From NCBI RefSeq assembly GCF_042683745.1, contig NZ_JBHUJX010000012.1:282036-346035 (forward strand): a stretch of DNA of 64,000 bases. Reading direction: 5' to 3'. Origin of the DNA: Pseudoneobacillus sp042683745. Lineage in GTDB: Bacteria; Bacillota; Bacilli; Bacillales; Cytobacillaceae. Shown piece by piece: positions 54,111 through 62,464 of this stretch. The stretch's first letter is position 1, and each line of letters starts with the position of its first letter. The translations under genes and the position numbers were made by a program. The notes under the pieces are model-generated. The model ran no database searches. It saw only the letters and a list, made by a program, of their open reading frames with translations, and was not told the DNA's origin.

Positions 54111-54421
54111 ATACAAGTTACAATACATTTTTAATTGCAATCCCCCTTTATAAAAAATCTGAAAAAAGTATATAGGATTAATGCTTTTCGAAAATACGTT
54201 TTTTAACCTTCCTTTCCCGTTTCCCCAATCAGAAAAGAAGCTGCTTTCGCAACTCCATTAATACAATCTAGCTATTCGTTAGTGTGCAATAAAACACAAA
54301 GGATTTCATAGCCTTCATGGGCATCAATACAGTCCTATAGTTATTGACCCACATAAAGTAATACATATCAATTTATGTTTTTCTATGGGAATCATTGATT
54401 TTATTTATAGGAGGATTATAT

Positions 54422-54892
54422 ATGTCCGTTTTTAATCCACAGAAATTATCCGTAAAACTTATTCCACCTACCACTTTCAATCACCCAGTTGAAGGAAGAA
54501 AATATACTCTCACGCATTCAGATATTACAGCAGAATTATTTTTAGATATTGGATATATGTACAACTATAAATCCATTAACCCCAAAATGCGTGACGAATT
54601 ATTAGCAGAATGGAAAAAAGATGCACATGGTCGTTTAAATATAGTAGGAAAAGCGTATGTGGATGGTGGGGAGTTCAGTCAAAAAGTTGCAGACATTCGT
54701 TATAAAATATTCAAAAAAGAAATGGCTACTGCACTTAATGGAATTGTCTATGGTGACCTTCCATTTTACATACAACATCCCGTCCTTCTCGATTCACCCA
54801 TTTTTATCCATTTTTTATCTACTTATCCGCAATATAGACAAGTTGCTTTTTATGGTACACCACGCCAATATTTGAACCAATCTATCAAATAA
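54422..54892 (+). CDS. Staygreen-domain protein
   Basis: A 156-residue protein matching the Staygreen family: FNPQKLSVKLIPPTTFNHPV at the start, RKYTLTHSDITAELFLDIG and FYIQHPVLLDSPIFIHFLST. Plant SGR is a magnesium dechelatase; bacterial homologues in Bacilli have been shown or proposed to act on chlorophyll-like substrates, but the natural role is unclear. ATG 54422 has GGAGG eight bases upstream. It is the one intact gene in a stretch of relics. Confidence 0.88.
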   Translation: MSVFNPQKLSVKLIPPTTFNHPVEGRKYTLTHSDITAELFLDIGYMYNYKSINPKMRDELLAEWKKDAHGRLNIVGKAYVDGGEFSQKVADIRYKIFKKEMATALNGIVYGDLPFYIQHPVLLDSPIFIHFLSTYPQYRQVAFYGTPRQYLNQSIK

Positions 54893-55039
54893 CCTGACCT
54901 TAAGATTCTTTAACAAAGGCATCCATTAACTTTCCTGTAGATGGATAATTTGCTTTTGAAATAAAATGAGCCCCTCCGTAAGATAAAAGAGTATAGACAC
55001 CACTCTATTAACTCATCATCTTAAGGAGGAAGCTCTACT

Positions 55040-56312
55040 ATGAAGTTTAAAATGCAACAGAAACAAAATCAACTTATTCAACGAGTTTCTGATCAACATC
55101 TTGTAGTTGGAATAGAATCGCCCAACAAGTACATGTAGCTCGCTCTGTAAACTTTCGTGGAATTGTCTCAGGAAAACCAATTTCATTTGTCAATGAAGAG
55201 GATGGTTTTAAAAGACTACTAGACTGGATTAACAATCTATTACACGAACACTATTTAAATAAAATTATTGTGGGTATGGAACCTACTGGGCAATACTGGT
55301 TGAATTTATCCAAATGATTGAAGGAACATAATATTGAAGTGGTTCTAGTCAATCCTCACCTTGTTAAAAAGAATAAAGAAAACCGTGATAATACTCAATC
55401 AAAGAGTGACGTTAAAGATGCCCTAGTTATTGCAGATATGATTAAGAACGGATACTATGCATTCACCCGTTCAAACCCAGAAATCTATGAAAAACTGAGG
55501 ATATTTATGTCTAACCGAGATGTGATTATCAAACGTTTGGTTACCACTAAAAATCAACTCCACCGATGGTTGGAAATGGTGTTTCCAGAGCTACAACAAG
55601 TATTCAATGATATTACCTGTAAAGGTGCGATTGCCACACTTCGATTGTTTCCCACCAGGAGAAATATTTACATTAAAACCGGAAGACATAGATATGAAAT
55701 GGAAATCAATTATGAAACGGCATGCAGGATTATCAAAACTCACTTCCTTATTGAAGTTGCCAAACGTACCGTAGGTACTAAACTGGCTCTAGATGCTCAT
55801 AAACTACACTTGAGCAATTACTAGAAGAATATGATCTTGCCACAAGGCAACTAGAGATAATTGAAGAAGAAGTCATAAAGATTCTTACTCAAATACCAAC
55901 TGCCCTGAAGATGCTTGCCATTAAAGGAATGAGCCCCATTATAGTAGCTGGGATTCTAGGGGAATCAGGTGACTTAAGTGGATTCGCTCATGGTAATGCA
56001 CTTTTACGTCATGCCGGATTGCATTTAGCTGAAGCGAGCTCAGGTAAATGGAAAGGTCAGATAATCCTTTCTAAACGTGGAAGTTCACGACTTAGACGAT
56101 ATAAATTCATGGCAACCATGACCTTAGTTATGAATAATACTGATTTCAAAGCCCTTCATTCAGTGAATGTAAAGGAGAAAAAATTAAAGAAGATTAAATC
56201 AATCATGAAACTGTGTGGAAAATTAGCTAGAGTGCTAGTTGGGATGGCACGTAATGGATTAGAATACGCCCCTGATAAACTGTTTCCAGTTGAAGAAGTA
56301 GATGCAGCCTAA
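55040..56312 (+). mobile_element. IS110-family transposase, recently inactivated
   Basis: Starts MKFKMQQKQNQLIQRVSDQH with AAGGAGGAAG upstream. Homology runs through IIVGMEPTGQYWLNLSKW and DVKDALVIADMIKNGYY (RuvC-like DEDD half), and through VAGILGESGDLSGFAHGNAL with LLRHAGLHLAEASSGKWKG and KRGSSRLRRYKFMATM (Tnp_20 half). Lesions: a one-base loss near 55112, TGA for Trp near 55315, and frameshifts around 55650-55720 and 55815. The full-length protein would be ~420 residues. It cannot transpose itself. Confidence 0.88.
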
Positions 56313-56369
56313 AAACTATCAGCTTCAGATATTAATATATGATTTTGTTTACGAAAATTGGCTTATTCG

Positions 56370-56555
56370 TAGGATTTCAAAAAAGCGCGGAGTACCGGAT
56401 GTACTTTAACAAAAGGGCTCTGACCGGTTCCGTTAGCAAAACCAGCTTCCACCCCTTGGATAGGCGTGACGAAGGAATGAGAGGGCTACGACCCGTTGAG
56501 ACATGGGAGGGAAAGCCTCCAGGGGCTGTGTGGAGAATGCGTGCATAATCTTTGG
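56370..56555 (+). ncRNA. GC-rich structured tail of the IS110 element (candidate bridge/seek RNA)
   Basis: Much richer in G and C than its surroundings. Starts GCGCGGAGTACCGGATGTAC; includes GGGCTCTGACCGGTTCC, CACCCCTTGGATAGGCGTG, GAGGGCTACGACCCGTTGAG and the hairpin GGAGGGAAAGCCTCC. IS110-type elements carry a structured guide RNA in a non-coding end, and this tail has the position and composition expected. An apparent 69-codon frame through it is incidental. Confidence 0.5.
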
Positions 56556-56767
56556 TAGTATATAGGATTCCTTACTTGTCCCCTATTTCCTCATGCCCTC
56601 ATTTAACAAAACGAGTCATAGCACTGATTATTCCTCCATTATCTGTGTTCAAATTAAAATGAAATCCTGCGAATGAGCGAGCATTCGTGAGAAAAACGAA
56701 TTAAACTGAGGGAGTTTTGTAAGATTTGGTGAAATTTAAGATTACAATTTATTCCTTATTGTTCATT
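56556..56767. other. Spacer beyond the IS110 element
   Basis: No gene recognised. The right boundary of the element is probably in 56555-56600, but no target duplication can be seen (the family makes none). Confidence 0.35.
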
Positions 56768-57112
56768 CTACTTCTTTATAAGCTTTATTTTGAGAAAAAA
56801 TAAATAGTCAATTTCTTCACCTTTTATAGAATAAATAATTGACCCTTTACCTACAAATGTAGCTTCTCCATTTTTCAATTGATAACTGGGATTATCAACT
56901 TCCTTACTTCCAGTAACCGCGAAAGAAATCTTACCTAATTCTTATTCAATTTCGTTTTCAGTGATTTCCGCTGTTTTTTCCTCATCATAATAATATTTAT
57001 TTCCGTTCCAAGCAATTGCATCAACCTATTCCACTGACGATTGAATCTCATCTATTTCATTATTACTCTGAAAAGAACAACCAGCTAAGGGTAAAAATAC
57101 CGTAATCAAAAA
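56768..57112 (-). pseudogene. Lipoprotein gene with two in-frame stops
   Basis: The frame shows a lipobox (FLPLAGC) after a hydrophobic stretch, then FQSNNEIDEIQSSVE-stop-VDAIAWNGNKYYYDEE, TENEIE-stop-ELGKISFAVTG and GEATFVGKGSIIYSIKGEEI. Both stops (TAG, TAA) are single substitutions. The signal peptide start is cut by the repeat at 57113. Confidence 0.7.
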
Positions 57113-57180
57113 ACACGGGGAAGGTTCTTTTGTTTGCGTAGTTTGGAAGCAGAAGAACCGTCCCCGTGTGTTCCCGTGTG
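57113..57180. repeat. REP-like palindrome
   Basis: ACACGGGGAAGGTTCTT pairs with AAGAACCGTCCCCGTGT around a 23-base loop (57113-57169); the half motif CCCGTGTGTTC repeats after it. Such ACACGGGGACGGTTCTTCTGCTTC-type palindromes are scattered in many Bacillus genomes. Confidence 0.75.
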
Positions 57181-57186
57181 TTCAAA

Positions 57187-57262
57187 AAAGCCTAATCCCT
57201 CCTTATTTTTAACGAGGAATTAGGCTTATGATCTTCAACAATAGCGTCCAATTGTGGAAGAT
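57187..57262. repeat. Dispersed 74-bp repeat (family B), copy 3
   Basis: Near-identical to 48641-48700; ends with CAATTGTGGAAGATCAAC, which is partly complementary to the ATCTTCAACAATAG segment. Confidence 0.8.
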
Positions 57263-57298
57263 CAACTAATTAGATAGAAAGATCACACAGTTTTCTTT

Positions 57299-58774
57299 TT
57301 AATGTCCTGCCATCATTGTTGCATTCGCTTCTTTTGTTTCATCATCTTGTGCATGTTCCGGCTGTTGTTTTGGTCTACTTAGGATTGTTCCTAAAAGCGC
57401 CCCTGTTAATGCAATCCCTGCAGCTAGAAGGAACGTGTTACCATAGGCAGAAACGGTAGCTTCAATTGGATCAGCTATTTTTGTCATATGATAAGTAATT
57501 CTTGAAGTTAGGAACCCTGTCATACCTGCTACTGCAAATGAAACCATAACTTGTTGGGCTGCAGTTGTTAATGGTGTGACGCGACTTACAAGATGTTTTG
57601 GAGCGGATTGAAGAACATGGGTATTAATTGCCATCATGGATAGACCCATTCCTGCTCCCATCATCACTAAACATGTAACGATAAATCCAGTAGTTGAATC
57701 CATAGAAATTCGTGAAAGCATAACTAGAGCTGCAGTAATAATAGACAAGCCTATTATAGCTAAAGGACGAGCACCTATTTTATCATATAAACGCCCTCCG
57801 ATTGGCATCATTACACCTGATGCTAGAGCTTGAGGGAGAAGAATTAAACCAGTATCTAATGCACCGTAACCTCTTACTGTTTGTAAAAATAACGGGACAA
57901 TAATCATAACCCCAAATAATGCGATTTGGGAAATCCATGTAATCACAATCCCTTTTCTAAAGTCAGATGATCCAAAAACTCTTAACTCTAATAAAGGCTG
58001 CTTTTGACGAAGTTCGACGATAATGAATAGAATGAGAGCAACTCCACCTACAATTAATCCGGTAAGAGTTTCCGTTGAAGTCCAGCTTTTGCCCCCTTCA
58101 CTCACTCCATAGGCTAGCATTGCGAATGCGATAGGTGCAAATATGATTCCTAAATAATCAAGGGATGCAACGGTCTTTCGTTCAACTTTCGGTAAAAATT
58201 TCAGTCCAACCAAAATTGCAATAATACCGATTGGCAAATTAATAAGGAATATCCAATGCCAAGTAACGTATTCTACAAGATATCCTGCTAAAACAGGCCC
58301 TAGTGCAGGTGCTAATAGCATTGGAACCCCAAGTGTTCCCATAACAGCCCCTATTTTATCCGAAGGAGCAAGTCTGAAAATAATTGTCATTCCAATTGGC
58401 GCTACCATTCCTCCCCCCAGCCCTTGAATAACCCGATAGAGGATAAGCTGTTCAGGGTTTCGTGCAACAGAGCATAGAACAGAACCAAGTGTAAACAAGG
58501 CGATTGTAATTAAAAATATCCTTTTTGCCCCAAATCGGTCAGTCATCCAACCAGCTAAAGGAATGACAGCTGATAATGCGAGCGTATAACCTGTTATGGA
58601 CCATTGCATGGTCGAAACATCAGATTTAAAATCTTTCACTATTCCAGGCAAGGCAACATTCATAGCCGTACTATCAAGAATTACCATTATCATACCAACA
58701 ATGACAGCTAGTAGTGGTCCTATGATGGTTTTAATGGAGAATGCTTCATTGTTATTTTTTGTTTTTACTGACAT
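57299..58774 (-). CDS. DHA2-family MFS efflux transporter (14 helices)
   Basis: A 491-residue drug:H+ antiporter-2 protein. LDSTAMNVALPGI marks helix 1, motif A is GWMTDRFGAKRIF, motif C-like GLGGGMVAPIG and ALGPVLAGYLVEY follow, and 14 hydrophobic helices are predicted. Relatives (EmrB/QacA/LmrB type) export lipophilic antibiotics, dyes or detergents; the substrate is unknown. It follows a DoxX gene by 104 bases and is divergent from a MarR regulator, which likely represses both. AGGAGAAGG precedes the ATG. Confidence 0.93.
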   Translation of the reverse strand: MSVKTKNNNEAFSIKTIIGPLLAVIVGMIMVILDSTAMNVALPGIVKDFKSDVSTMQWSITGYTLALSAVIPLAGWMTDRFGAKRIFLITIALFTLGSVLCSVARNPEQLILYRVIQGLGGGMVAPIGMTIIFRLAPSDKIGAVMGTLGVPMLLAPALGPVLAGYLVEYVTWHWIFLINLPIGIIAILVGLKFLPKVERKTVASLDYLGIIFAPIAFAMLAYGVSEGGKSWTSTETLTGLIVGGVALILFIIVELRQKQPLLELRVFGSSDFRKGIVITWISQIALFGVMIIVPLFLQTVRGYGALDTGLILLPQALASGVMMPIGGRLYDKIGARPLAIIGLSIITAALVMLSRISMDSTTGFIVTCLVMMGAGMGLSMMAINTHVLQSAPKHLVSRVTPLTTAAQQVMVSFAVAGMTGFLTSRITYHMTKIADPIEATVSAYGNTFLLAAGIALTGALLGTILSRPKQQPEHAQDDETKEANATMMAGH

Positions 58775-58878
58775 ACGATATCCTTCTCCTATTCAAGTGC
58801 TGGTATACAGTTACTATTTGGCAAGCACGGGTACAGTATTCACTTCTTCTTAATCCATTAAGTAATTATCAGACTCTT

Positions 58879-59247
58879 TCATGAAAACATGTTCAGCAGG
58901 TCAGATAAGTTAATAATAGTAATAATAGTTGCCAGTATCGCCAGTATGAACGCCGGAATTGCCTGACTGATACGATCTTTTGCCCTAACATGAGTAATCA
59001 CTCCGCCAAGCATGGTGATTGCAAGCCATAACCCAGCTAATGCTGTTACTCCAGGATTCCAAAAACCGATAGCTAAACCAGCTACCCCAACTAGTTGTAC
59101 CCAACCAGTAACCACTCGGAACCATTGAGGTAGGTTGAGGTGCTTGAATGTTTCAACTTGCTGTTTATTACCGGCTATCTTCATGAACCCCGTCATCAAG
59201 AACACTAGAGATAACAGGCTTTGAAGAACGATAGATATAATTAACAA
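58879..59247 (-). CDS. DoxX-family membrane protein
   Basis: A 122-residue protein with four transmembrane helices: SLVFLMTGFMKIAG, LPQWFRVVTGWVQLVGVAGL and AGLWLAITMLGGVITHVRAKD match DoxX/DoxD-like proteins. Roles are poorly known; some act in redox homeostasis. TTG 59247 follows GGGGGA. First gene of the operon with the MFS transporter. Confidence 0.85.
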   Translation of the reverse strand: MLIISIVLQSLLSLVFLMTGFMKIAGNKQQVETFKHLNLPQWFRVVTGWVQLVGVAGLAIGFWNPGVTALAGLWLAITMLGGVITHVRAKDRISQAIPAFILAILATIITIINLSDLLNMFS

Positions 59248-59292
59248 GATAATTCCCCCAGTATATTTGTTTTTTCAATATCCTTTATAAGG

Positions 59293-59298
59293 TACAAT
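59293..59298 (+). promoter_or_regulatory. Probable -10 element of the marR transcript
   Basis: TACAAT, 31 bases before the tandem repeat array. The -35 is uncertain. Confidence 0.35.
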
Positions 59299-59328
59299 GG
59301 TAATAATGGATATTGATTTAAAATTAAC

Positions 59329-59388
59329 TGAGTTTACTCACTATGAATTGACTCACCATGAGTTCACTCATTATGAGTTTATTCGATA
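59329..59388. promoter_or_regulatory. Four tandem 15-bp operator-like repeats in the marR leader
   Basis: Consecutive units: TGAGTTTACTCACTA, TGAATTGACTCACCA, TGAGTTCACTCATTA, TGAGTTTATTCGATA. Each contains the dyad TGAGT-N-ACTCA, perfect in units 1 and 3, one mismatch in unit 2 and more in unit 4. They start 25-30 bases after the probable -10 and end before the ribosome binding site AAGGGGG. They are best read as regulator binding sites. Confidence 0.75.
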
Positions 59389-59416
59389 TATTTTAAAGTG
59401 TCAAGGGGGATTTTTT

Positions 59417-59890
59417 ATGACAAACCAACATTCTTCAAAAGCATCAGCAGTAGAAGTTGTCCATGCTTTAATTAAGACTTCTCATTATATTCAGAGAGAA
59501 TATGAAGCACATATTTCAGATCTCGATATGCCGTTTCAAATATCAGGACCCAGACTTCGCGTTCTACTTGCTGTTTCCGAGGTAGGGAAAATACGAATGA
59601 ACGAGTTAGCAGCCAAATTAGGAGTTAAGGCCCGAACGGTTACTGATTTTGTAGACGCGCTTGAACAGGATGAACTTCTTGTCCGTCTACCTGATCCATT
59701 AGACCGACGTGCTACTTTGATACAGCTGACAGATAAGGCCCAAATGCAAATTAAAAAAGTACGATTGCTTGAAGAAGAAGCAGCAGAAATATTGATAAAG
59801 AATCTGACTCAAGAGCAGCGACACCAACTTATTGATCTTTTTTCCAAGCTTACAAATTATAATGAAGTTCAATGCTCATTAGATGAATGA
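59417..59890 (+). CDS. MarR-family transcriptional regulator
   Basis: A 157-residue winged helix protein: RMNELAAKLGVKARTVTDFV (recognition region), ALEQDELLVRLPDPLDRRAT (wing) and ITQLTDKAQ-type post-wing helix. ATG 59417 is chosen because AAGGGGG lies directly upstream; the longer frame from 59297 would translate the tandem repeats. It probably represses itself and the divergent DoxX-MFS operon, released by a phenolic or drug-like ligand. Confidence 0.92.
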   Translation: MTNQHSSKASAVEVVHALIKTSHYIQREYEAHISDLDMPFQISGPRLRVLLAVSEVGKIRMNELAAKLGVKARTVTDFVDALEQDELLVRLPDPLDRRATLIQLTDKAQMQIKKVRLLEEEAAEILIKNLTQEQRHQLIDLFSKLTNYNEVQCSLDE

Positions 59891-59939
59891 AAAAAACCGA
59901 TTTTCCTTGAGACAAGGAAAATCGGTTTTTTTCATTCAT
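59883..59939 (+). terminator. Very long perfect terminator
   Basis: A 26-bp perfect stem (AAAAAACCGATTTTCCTT core) with loop GAGAC and a T run. It overlaps the marR stop codon. Confidence 0.9.
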
Positions 59940-60216
59940 TATTAAAATACATAGAATTTATAATTCACAATCGGACGTTCTTTTTATGTATTTTTACCTT
60001 ATATAATTCTTATCCTTCTTACTCCCCGTTAATGAAATAACATAGAGCTTCGGCTCACTCTCGAATAATTCCATCTCTTATTCAAGAATATGGTCCGTTT
60101 GAAGATTGACCTTATTGAAAATCATTCAAATATGTATAACAACTACAACTATATTGATTAAAATACAATGTTTTTTAATCTTTTAATATCTAGAATGTAT
60201 GTAGTGGTAAGCAGTT

Positions 60217-60285
60217 TGTCATTCATTGGTACACTTTTTGTCACTCAGTGGTAAAAAATATGTCAATGATGGTACAGTTTATTGG
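60217..60285. mobile_element. Repeats resembling an IS21-family end
   Basis: TTTGTCATTCATTGGTACAC, TTTGTCACTCAGTGGTAA and TATGTCAATGATGGTACA are three similar units spaced about 25 bases. Multiple terminal repeats of the TGTCA...TGGTACA type are characteristic of IS21 elements. No istA/istB gene is adjacent, so it is a solitary end. Confidence 0.5.
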
Positions 60286-60299
60286 TTGTAATCAAATCA

Positions 60300-60360
60300 A
60301 CCTAAATTTACTTTTTTTCAATTTCATAAGCCCTCTGACTCATCTCATAGTAATCTTCAT
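60300..60360 (-). pseudogene. Short gene end beside the IS21-like repeats
   Basis: The frame LDEDYYEMSQRAYEIEKK closes with TAA near 60308. It looks like a real C-terminus, but the family cannot be named. The rest of 59940-60469 is gene-free. Confidence 0.3.
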
Positions 60361-60469
60361 CTAAATATCCCCAAGATATTCCTTATTAACACTAATTTTA
60401 CCATAAAGTTCAAAATACTTAATTTTAATTCCTTCTTAATGTTATCGCAGTTTTCCTTAAAATTTATTA

Positions 60470-60521
60470 CGAACATTGGTTCTAAAAATAATTGAAAACA
60501 GCACAAATGTTCGTATATAAT
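60470..60521 (+). promoter_or_regulatory. SOS-type promoter with two LexA-box-like sites
   Basis: TTGAAA (60493-60498), 17 bases, TATAAT (60516-60521). CGAACATTGGTTCT (60470-60483) and AGCACAAATGTTCG (60500-60513) each resemble the Bacillus LexA/DinR box CGAAC-N4-GTTCG, the second lying in the promoter spacer, where bound LexA would block polymerase. Confidence 0.65.
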
Positions 60522-60543
60522 ATGACTAAAAGTAGATGGTGTT

Positions 60544-60869
60544 GTGATCCGTGATAGAGGCAAAATAAATGGAATGGTTTTTTTATGCCAAAACAAACCC
60601 AAATACTTAAACAAATGAAACGGGAAGAATCACAGCTGAAGAAACCGTTCTTGGATGAACATGAACTCGAAGAGATTGGGATCATCAAAAAGGACTCACT
60701 TGATTACTCTATACCAGTCAAAATTACAATTTGGGATTATGGCTACTTTTATCATACTTCTGGGATTGTGGTTAAAGTAGATATGCTTGAAAAGAAAATT
60801 TTGATTCTGACCGACCTTGAAGAGAAATGCGTTGATATAGAAAAAATGACAATGGTGTCTAAATTATAA
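60544..60869 (+). pseudogene. YolD-like gene, frameshifted near the start
   Basis: GTG 60544 opens VIRDRGKIK, then one A is missing in AAAATAAA (about 60562-60569); the other frame goes on WNGFFMPKQTQILKQMKREE, FLDEHELEEIGIIKKDSLDY and IPVKITIWDYGYFYHTSG to the normal end. YolD proteins accompany UvrX Y-family polymerases. An ATG at 60585 could still yield a 94-residue product, but without a good ribosome binding site. Confidence 0.7.
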
Positions 60870-60871
60870 AG

Positions 60872-61033
60872 ATTGATTATAGTCGATTTCCAGAGCAAAA
60901 AATACTTTGTATAGACTTAAAAAGTTTTTACGCCAGTGTTGCAGCAGTACAAATGGGATTAGACCCACTCACATGCTACCTCGCTGTCGTTGGTAGTACA
61001 GATAGGCAGGGTAGTGTGGTGTTGGCTGCTTAA
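60872..61033 (+). pseudogene. uvrX: UvrX (Y-family DNA polymerase) N-terminal fragment
   Basis: 54 codons: IDYSRFPEQKILCIDLKSFY then ASVAAVQMGLDPLTCYLAVV and DRQGSVVLAA, the palm-domain start of UvrX/DinB-like polymerases with the first catalytic Asp. The remaining ~360 codons are gone; the frame stops at the junction with an unrelated minus-strand gene start. There is no ATG (ATT at the expected first codon). Confidence 0.85.
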
Positions 61034-61084
61034 TAAGCTAACTAATACTAATACAATTAACCCAAAGAGTAATAATAAATTCAC
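61034..61084 (-). pseudogene. 5' fragment of a small membrane protein
   Basis: GTG 61084 after AAAGGAGGG opens NLLLLFGLIVLVLVS, a membrane helix, and then runs antisense into the uvrX fragment. Two unrelated gene ends meet here, marking a deletion or recombination joint. Confidence 0.5.
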
Positions 61085-61136
61085 TATTTCTATCCCTCCT
61101 TTAAATTACGCATTACCATAAATATCCAAAAATATT

Positions 61137-61200
61137 AATGGAGTATCCTGCCCCTTACTTTAATAGGAAACGTCGACCTTCGTTATTGAAGAATCACCTC
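61137..61200. repeat. Dispersed hairpin repeat (family A)
   Basis: GAGTATCCTGCCCCTTACTT head, AATAGGAAACG, then stem GTCGACCTTC / GAAGAATCAC. The rest of 61201-61496 shows no gene. Confidence 0.5.
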
Positions 61201-61496
61201 CGTAAGTTTTTTTCTCCTAATTGGCATTATTCATAAAATTCTTTATCGTGACGTGTAATCAATCTGAAACAAAAGCTCTCGTTAGTTCCTTTAACAAATG
61301 ATGCAATCGTATATTCTGTAAAAGAATTGAAAGACCTTCTTTATATGAATATTCTTATTGAATTTAACTTCCTCCTAGTTCCCTACTAAAATAAATAAAC
61401 CTAAAATATACATCCGAATGAAAAAAATCATGTATGCTTTCGGCTTTATCGGATTGAAAGTTATTGAAGATCAGCTAATCTTTAGTTCCTTATGAT

Positions 61497-61690
61497 TTAT
61501 AAAAGTTTCATTGCTTTTAATAGCACCTTTAATTTTTCACTTGATTCGAGTGTAGCAACTTCACCAAAATACATATTAAAAGTAACAACATATCCCTTTG
61601 GGGAGTATCTTTCCTTCTTTTAAAGTGCTTGTTTTTTCGGTATTATGTTCTATTTTAATACCTCTTAAATTATTGACCTGTCCAAATTAA
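61497..61690 (-). pseudogene. C-terminal gene fragment with frameshift
   Basis: RGIKIEHNTEKTSTLKEGK, then after a shift SPKGYVVTFNMYFGEVATLE and KLKVLLKAMKLL. Family unknown; no start. Confidence 0.4.
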
Positions 61691-61723
61691 AATGCGTTAC
61701 TATTATTGCAGAAACGCTCGTCG

Positions 61724-61918
61724 TTAGCTCATCCAACTAAAGGTAACGAGTGTATAGACAATAATTGTAAATGTAATTGCAACCCAAGTAGTATTATTCT
61801 CAGTATTTGTATCTCCATTTTTTATCTGTTTGGCTAAATCCACGCTTTTCACAACAAAGATAATACAAATTAAAGGCAATAGATAAATACCAATAAATCC
61901 AATTATATCAAAAAACAT
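61724..61918 (-). CDS. Small two-helix membrane protein (64 aa)
   Basis: MFFDIIGFIGIYLLPLICII forms helix 1, VAITFTIIVYTLVTFSW helix 2, with a short polar loop (KQIKNGDTNTENN) between. ATG 61918 has GGGGGAAA upstream; the frame extends 15 bases further through that site. Family and role unknown. Confidence 0.6.
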   Translation of the reverse strand: MFFDIIGFIGIYLLPLICIIFVVKSVDLAKQIKNGDTNTENNTTWVAITFTIIVYTLVTFSWMS

Positions 61919-62062
61919 ACGTATTTCCCCCAATGCTATTTCCTTTACATGGTAAATACATATTCAATGACCAAATCGGAAATTCCCTCTTAAGCCACAT
62001 ACTTGCCCCTATAGTTTCTAAATAGAGACCACCTACTTTTACTGATAAGTAAAAATAAATAA

Positions 62063-62095
62063 CCAACCTATCAAAAGTTAGGTTGGTTTGCTGGT
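62063..62095. terminator. Terminator hairpin
   Basis: AACCAACCTA pairs with TAGGTTGGTT around TCAAAAGT; it lies downstream of the YmaF gene on the minus strand. Confidence 0.75.
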
Positions 62096-62125
62096 TTATT
62101 GCTAAATATAGAATTATTTTATTTT

Positions 62126-62464
62126 CTACTTATTACCTGGAGCTGGCTGGTCAACTCCTTTAATATGGTGTCTATGTCCATCGTCTTCTGTTGTGTAAAA
62201 ATCATAATAATGAACATGCATTCCATTTCCCACTGGAATAGGGGGTCCTGAATAAGCTTTATAATGATGAGTATGCCCGTTTTCAAAGAGCACATATCCT
62301 TCCGTATAATGAATATGGCTATCGTCTTGAGTGGGAATGGCAGGAGAAGTAACATCTAAACACTGATGAACATGCCCTGCCTCCATCGAAGTATAATCAA
62401 CAGAGCCATGATTATGGTGTGGTACCATACCCTTTACAAAATCATCTTTTCCTACTTTAGCCAT
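62126..62464 (-). CDS. YmaF-family protein
   Basis: A 112-residue His-rich protein with repeated HxH motifs: PHHNHGSVDY, GHVHQCLDVTSPA, HIHYTEGYVLFENGHTHHY, MHVHYYDFYT and GHRHHIKGV. This is the YmaF pattern of Bacillus; the spaced histidines suggest metal binding, but function is not known. ATG 62464 is preferred to GTG 62473 by spacing from AAGGGG. Monocistronic. Confidence 0.85.
   Translation of the reverse strand: MAKVGKDDFVKGMVPHHNHGSVDYTSMEAGHVHQCLDVTSPAIPTQDDSHIHYTEGYVLFENGHTHHYKAYSGPPIPVGNGMHVHYYDFYTTEDDGHRHHIKGVDQPAPGNK

Noticed and set aside
56339..56548. Plus-strand frame of 69 codons after the IS110 transposase
   Set aside because: Lies in the GC-rich structured tail, has no ribosome binding site and an unlikely composition (EGMRGLRPVETWEGKPPGA); better explained as non-coding.
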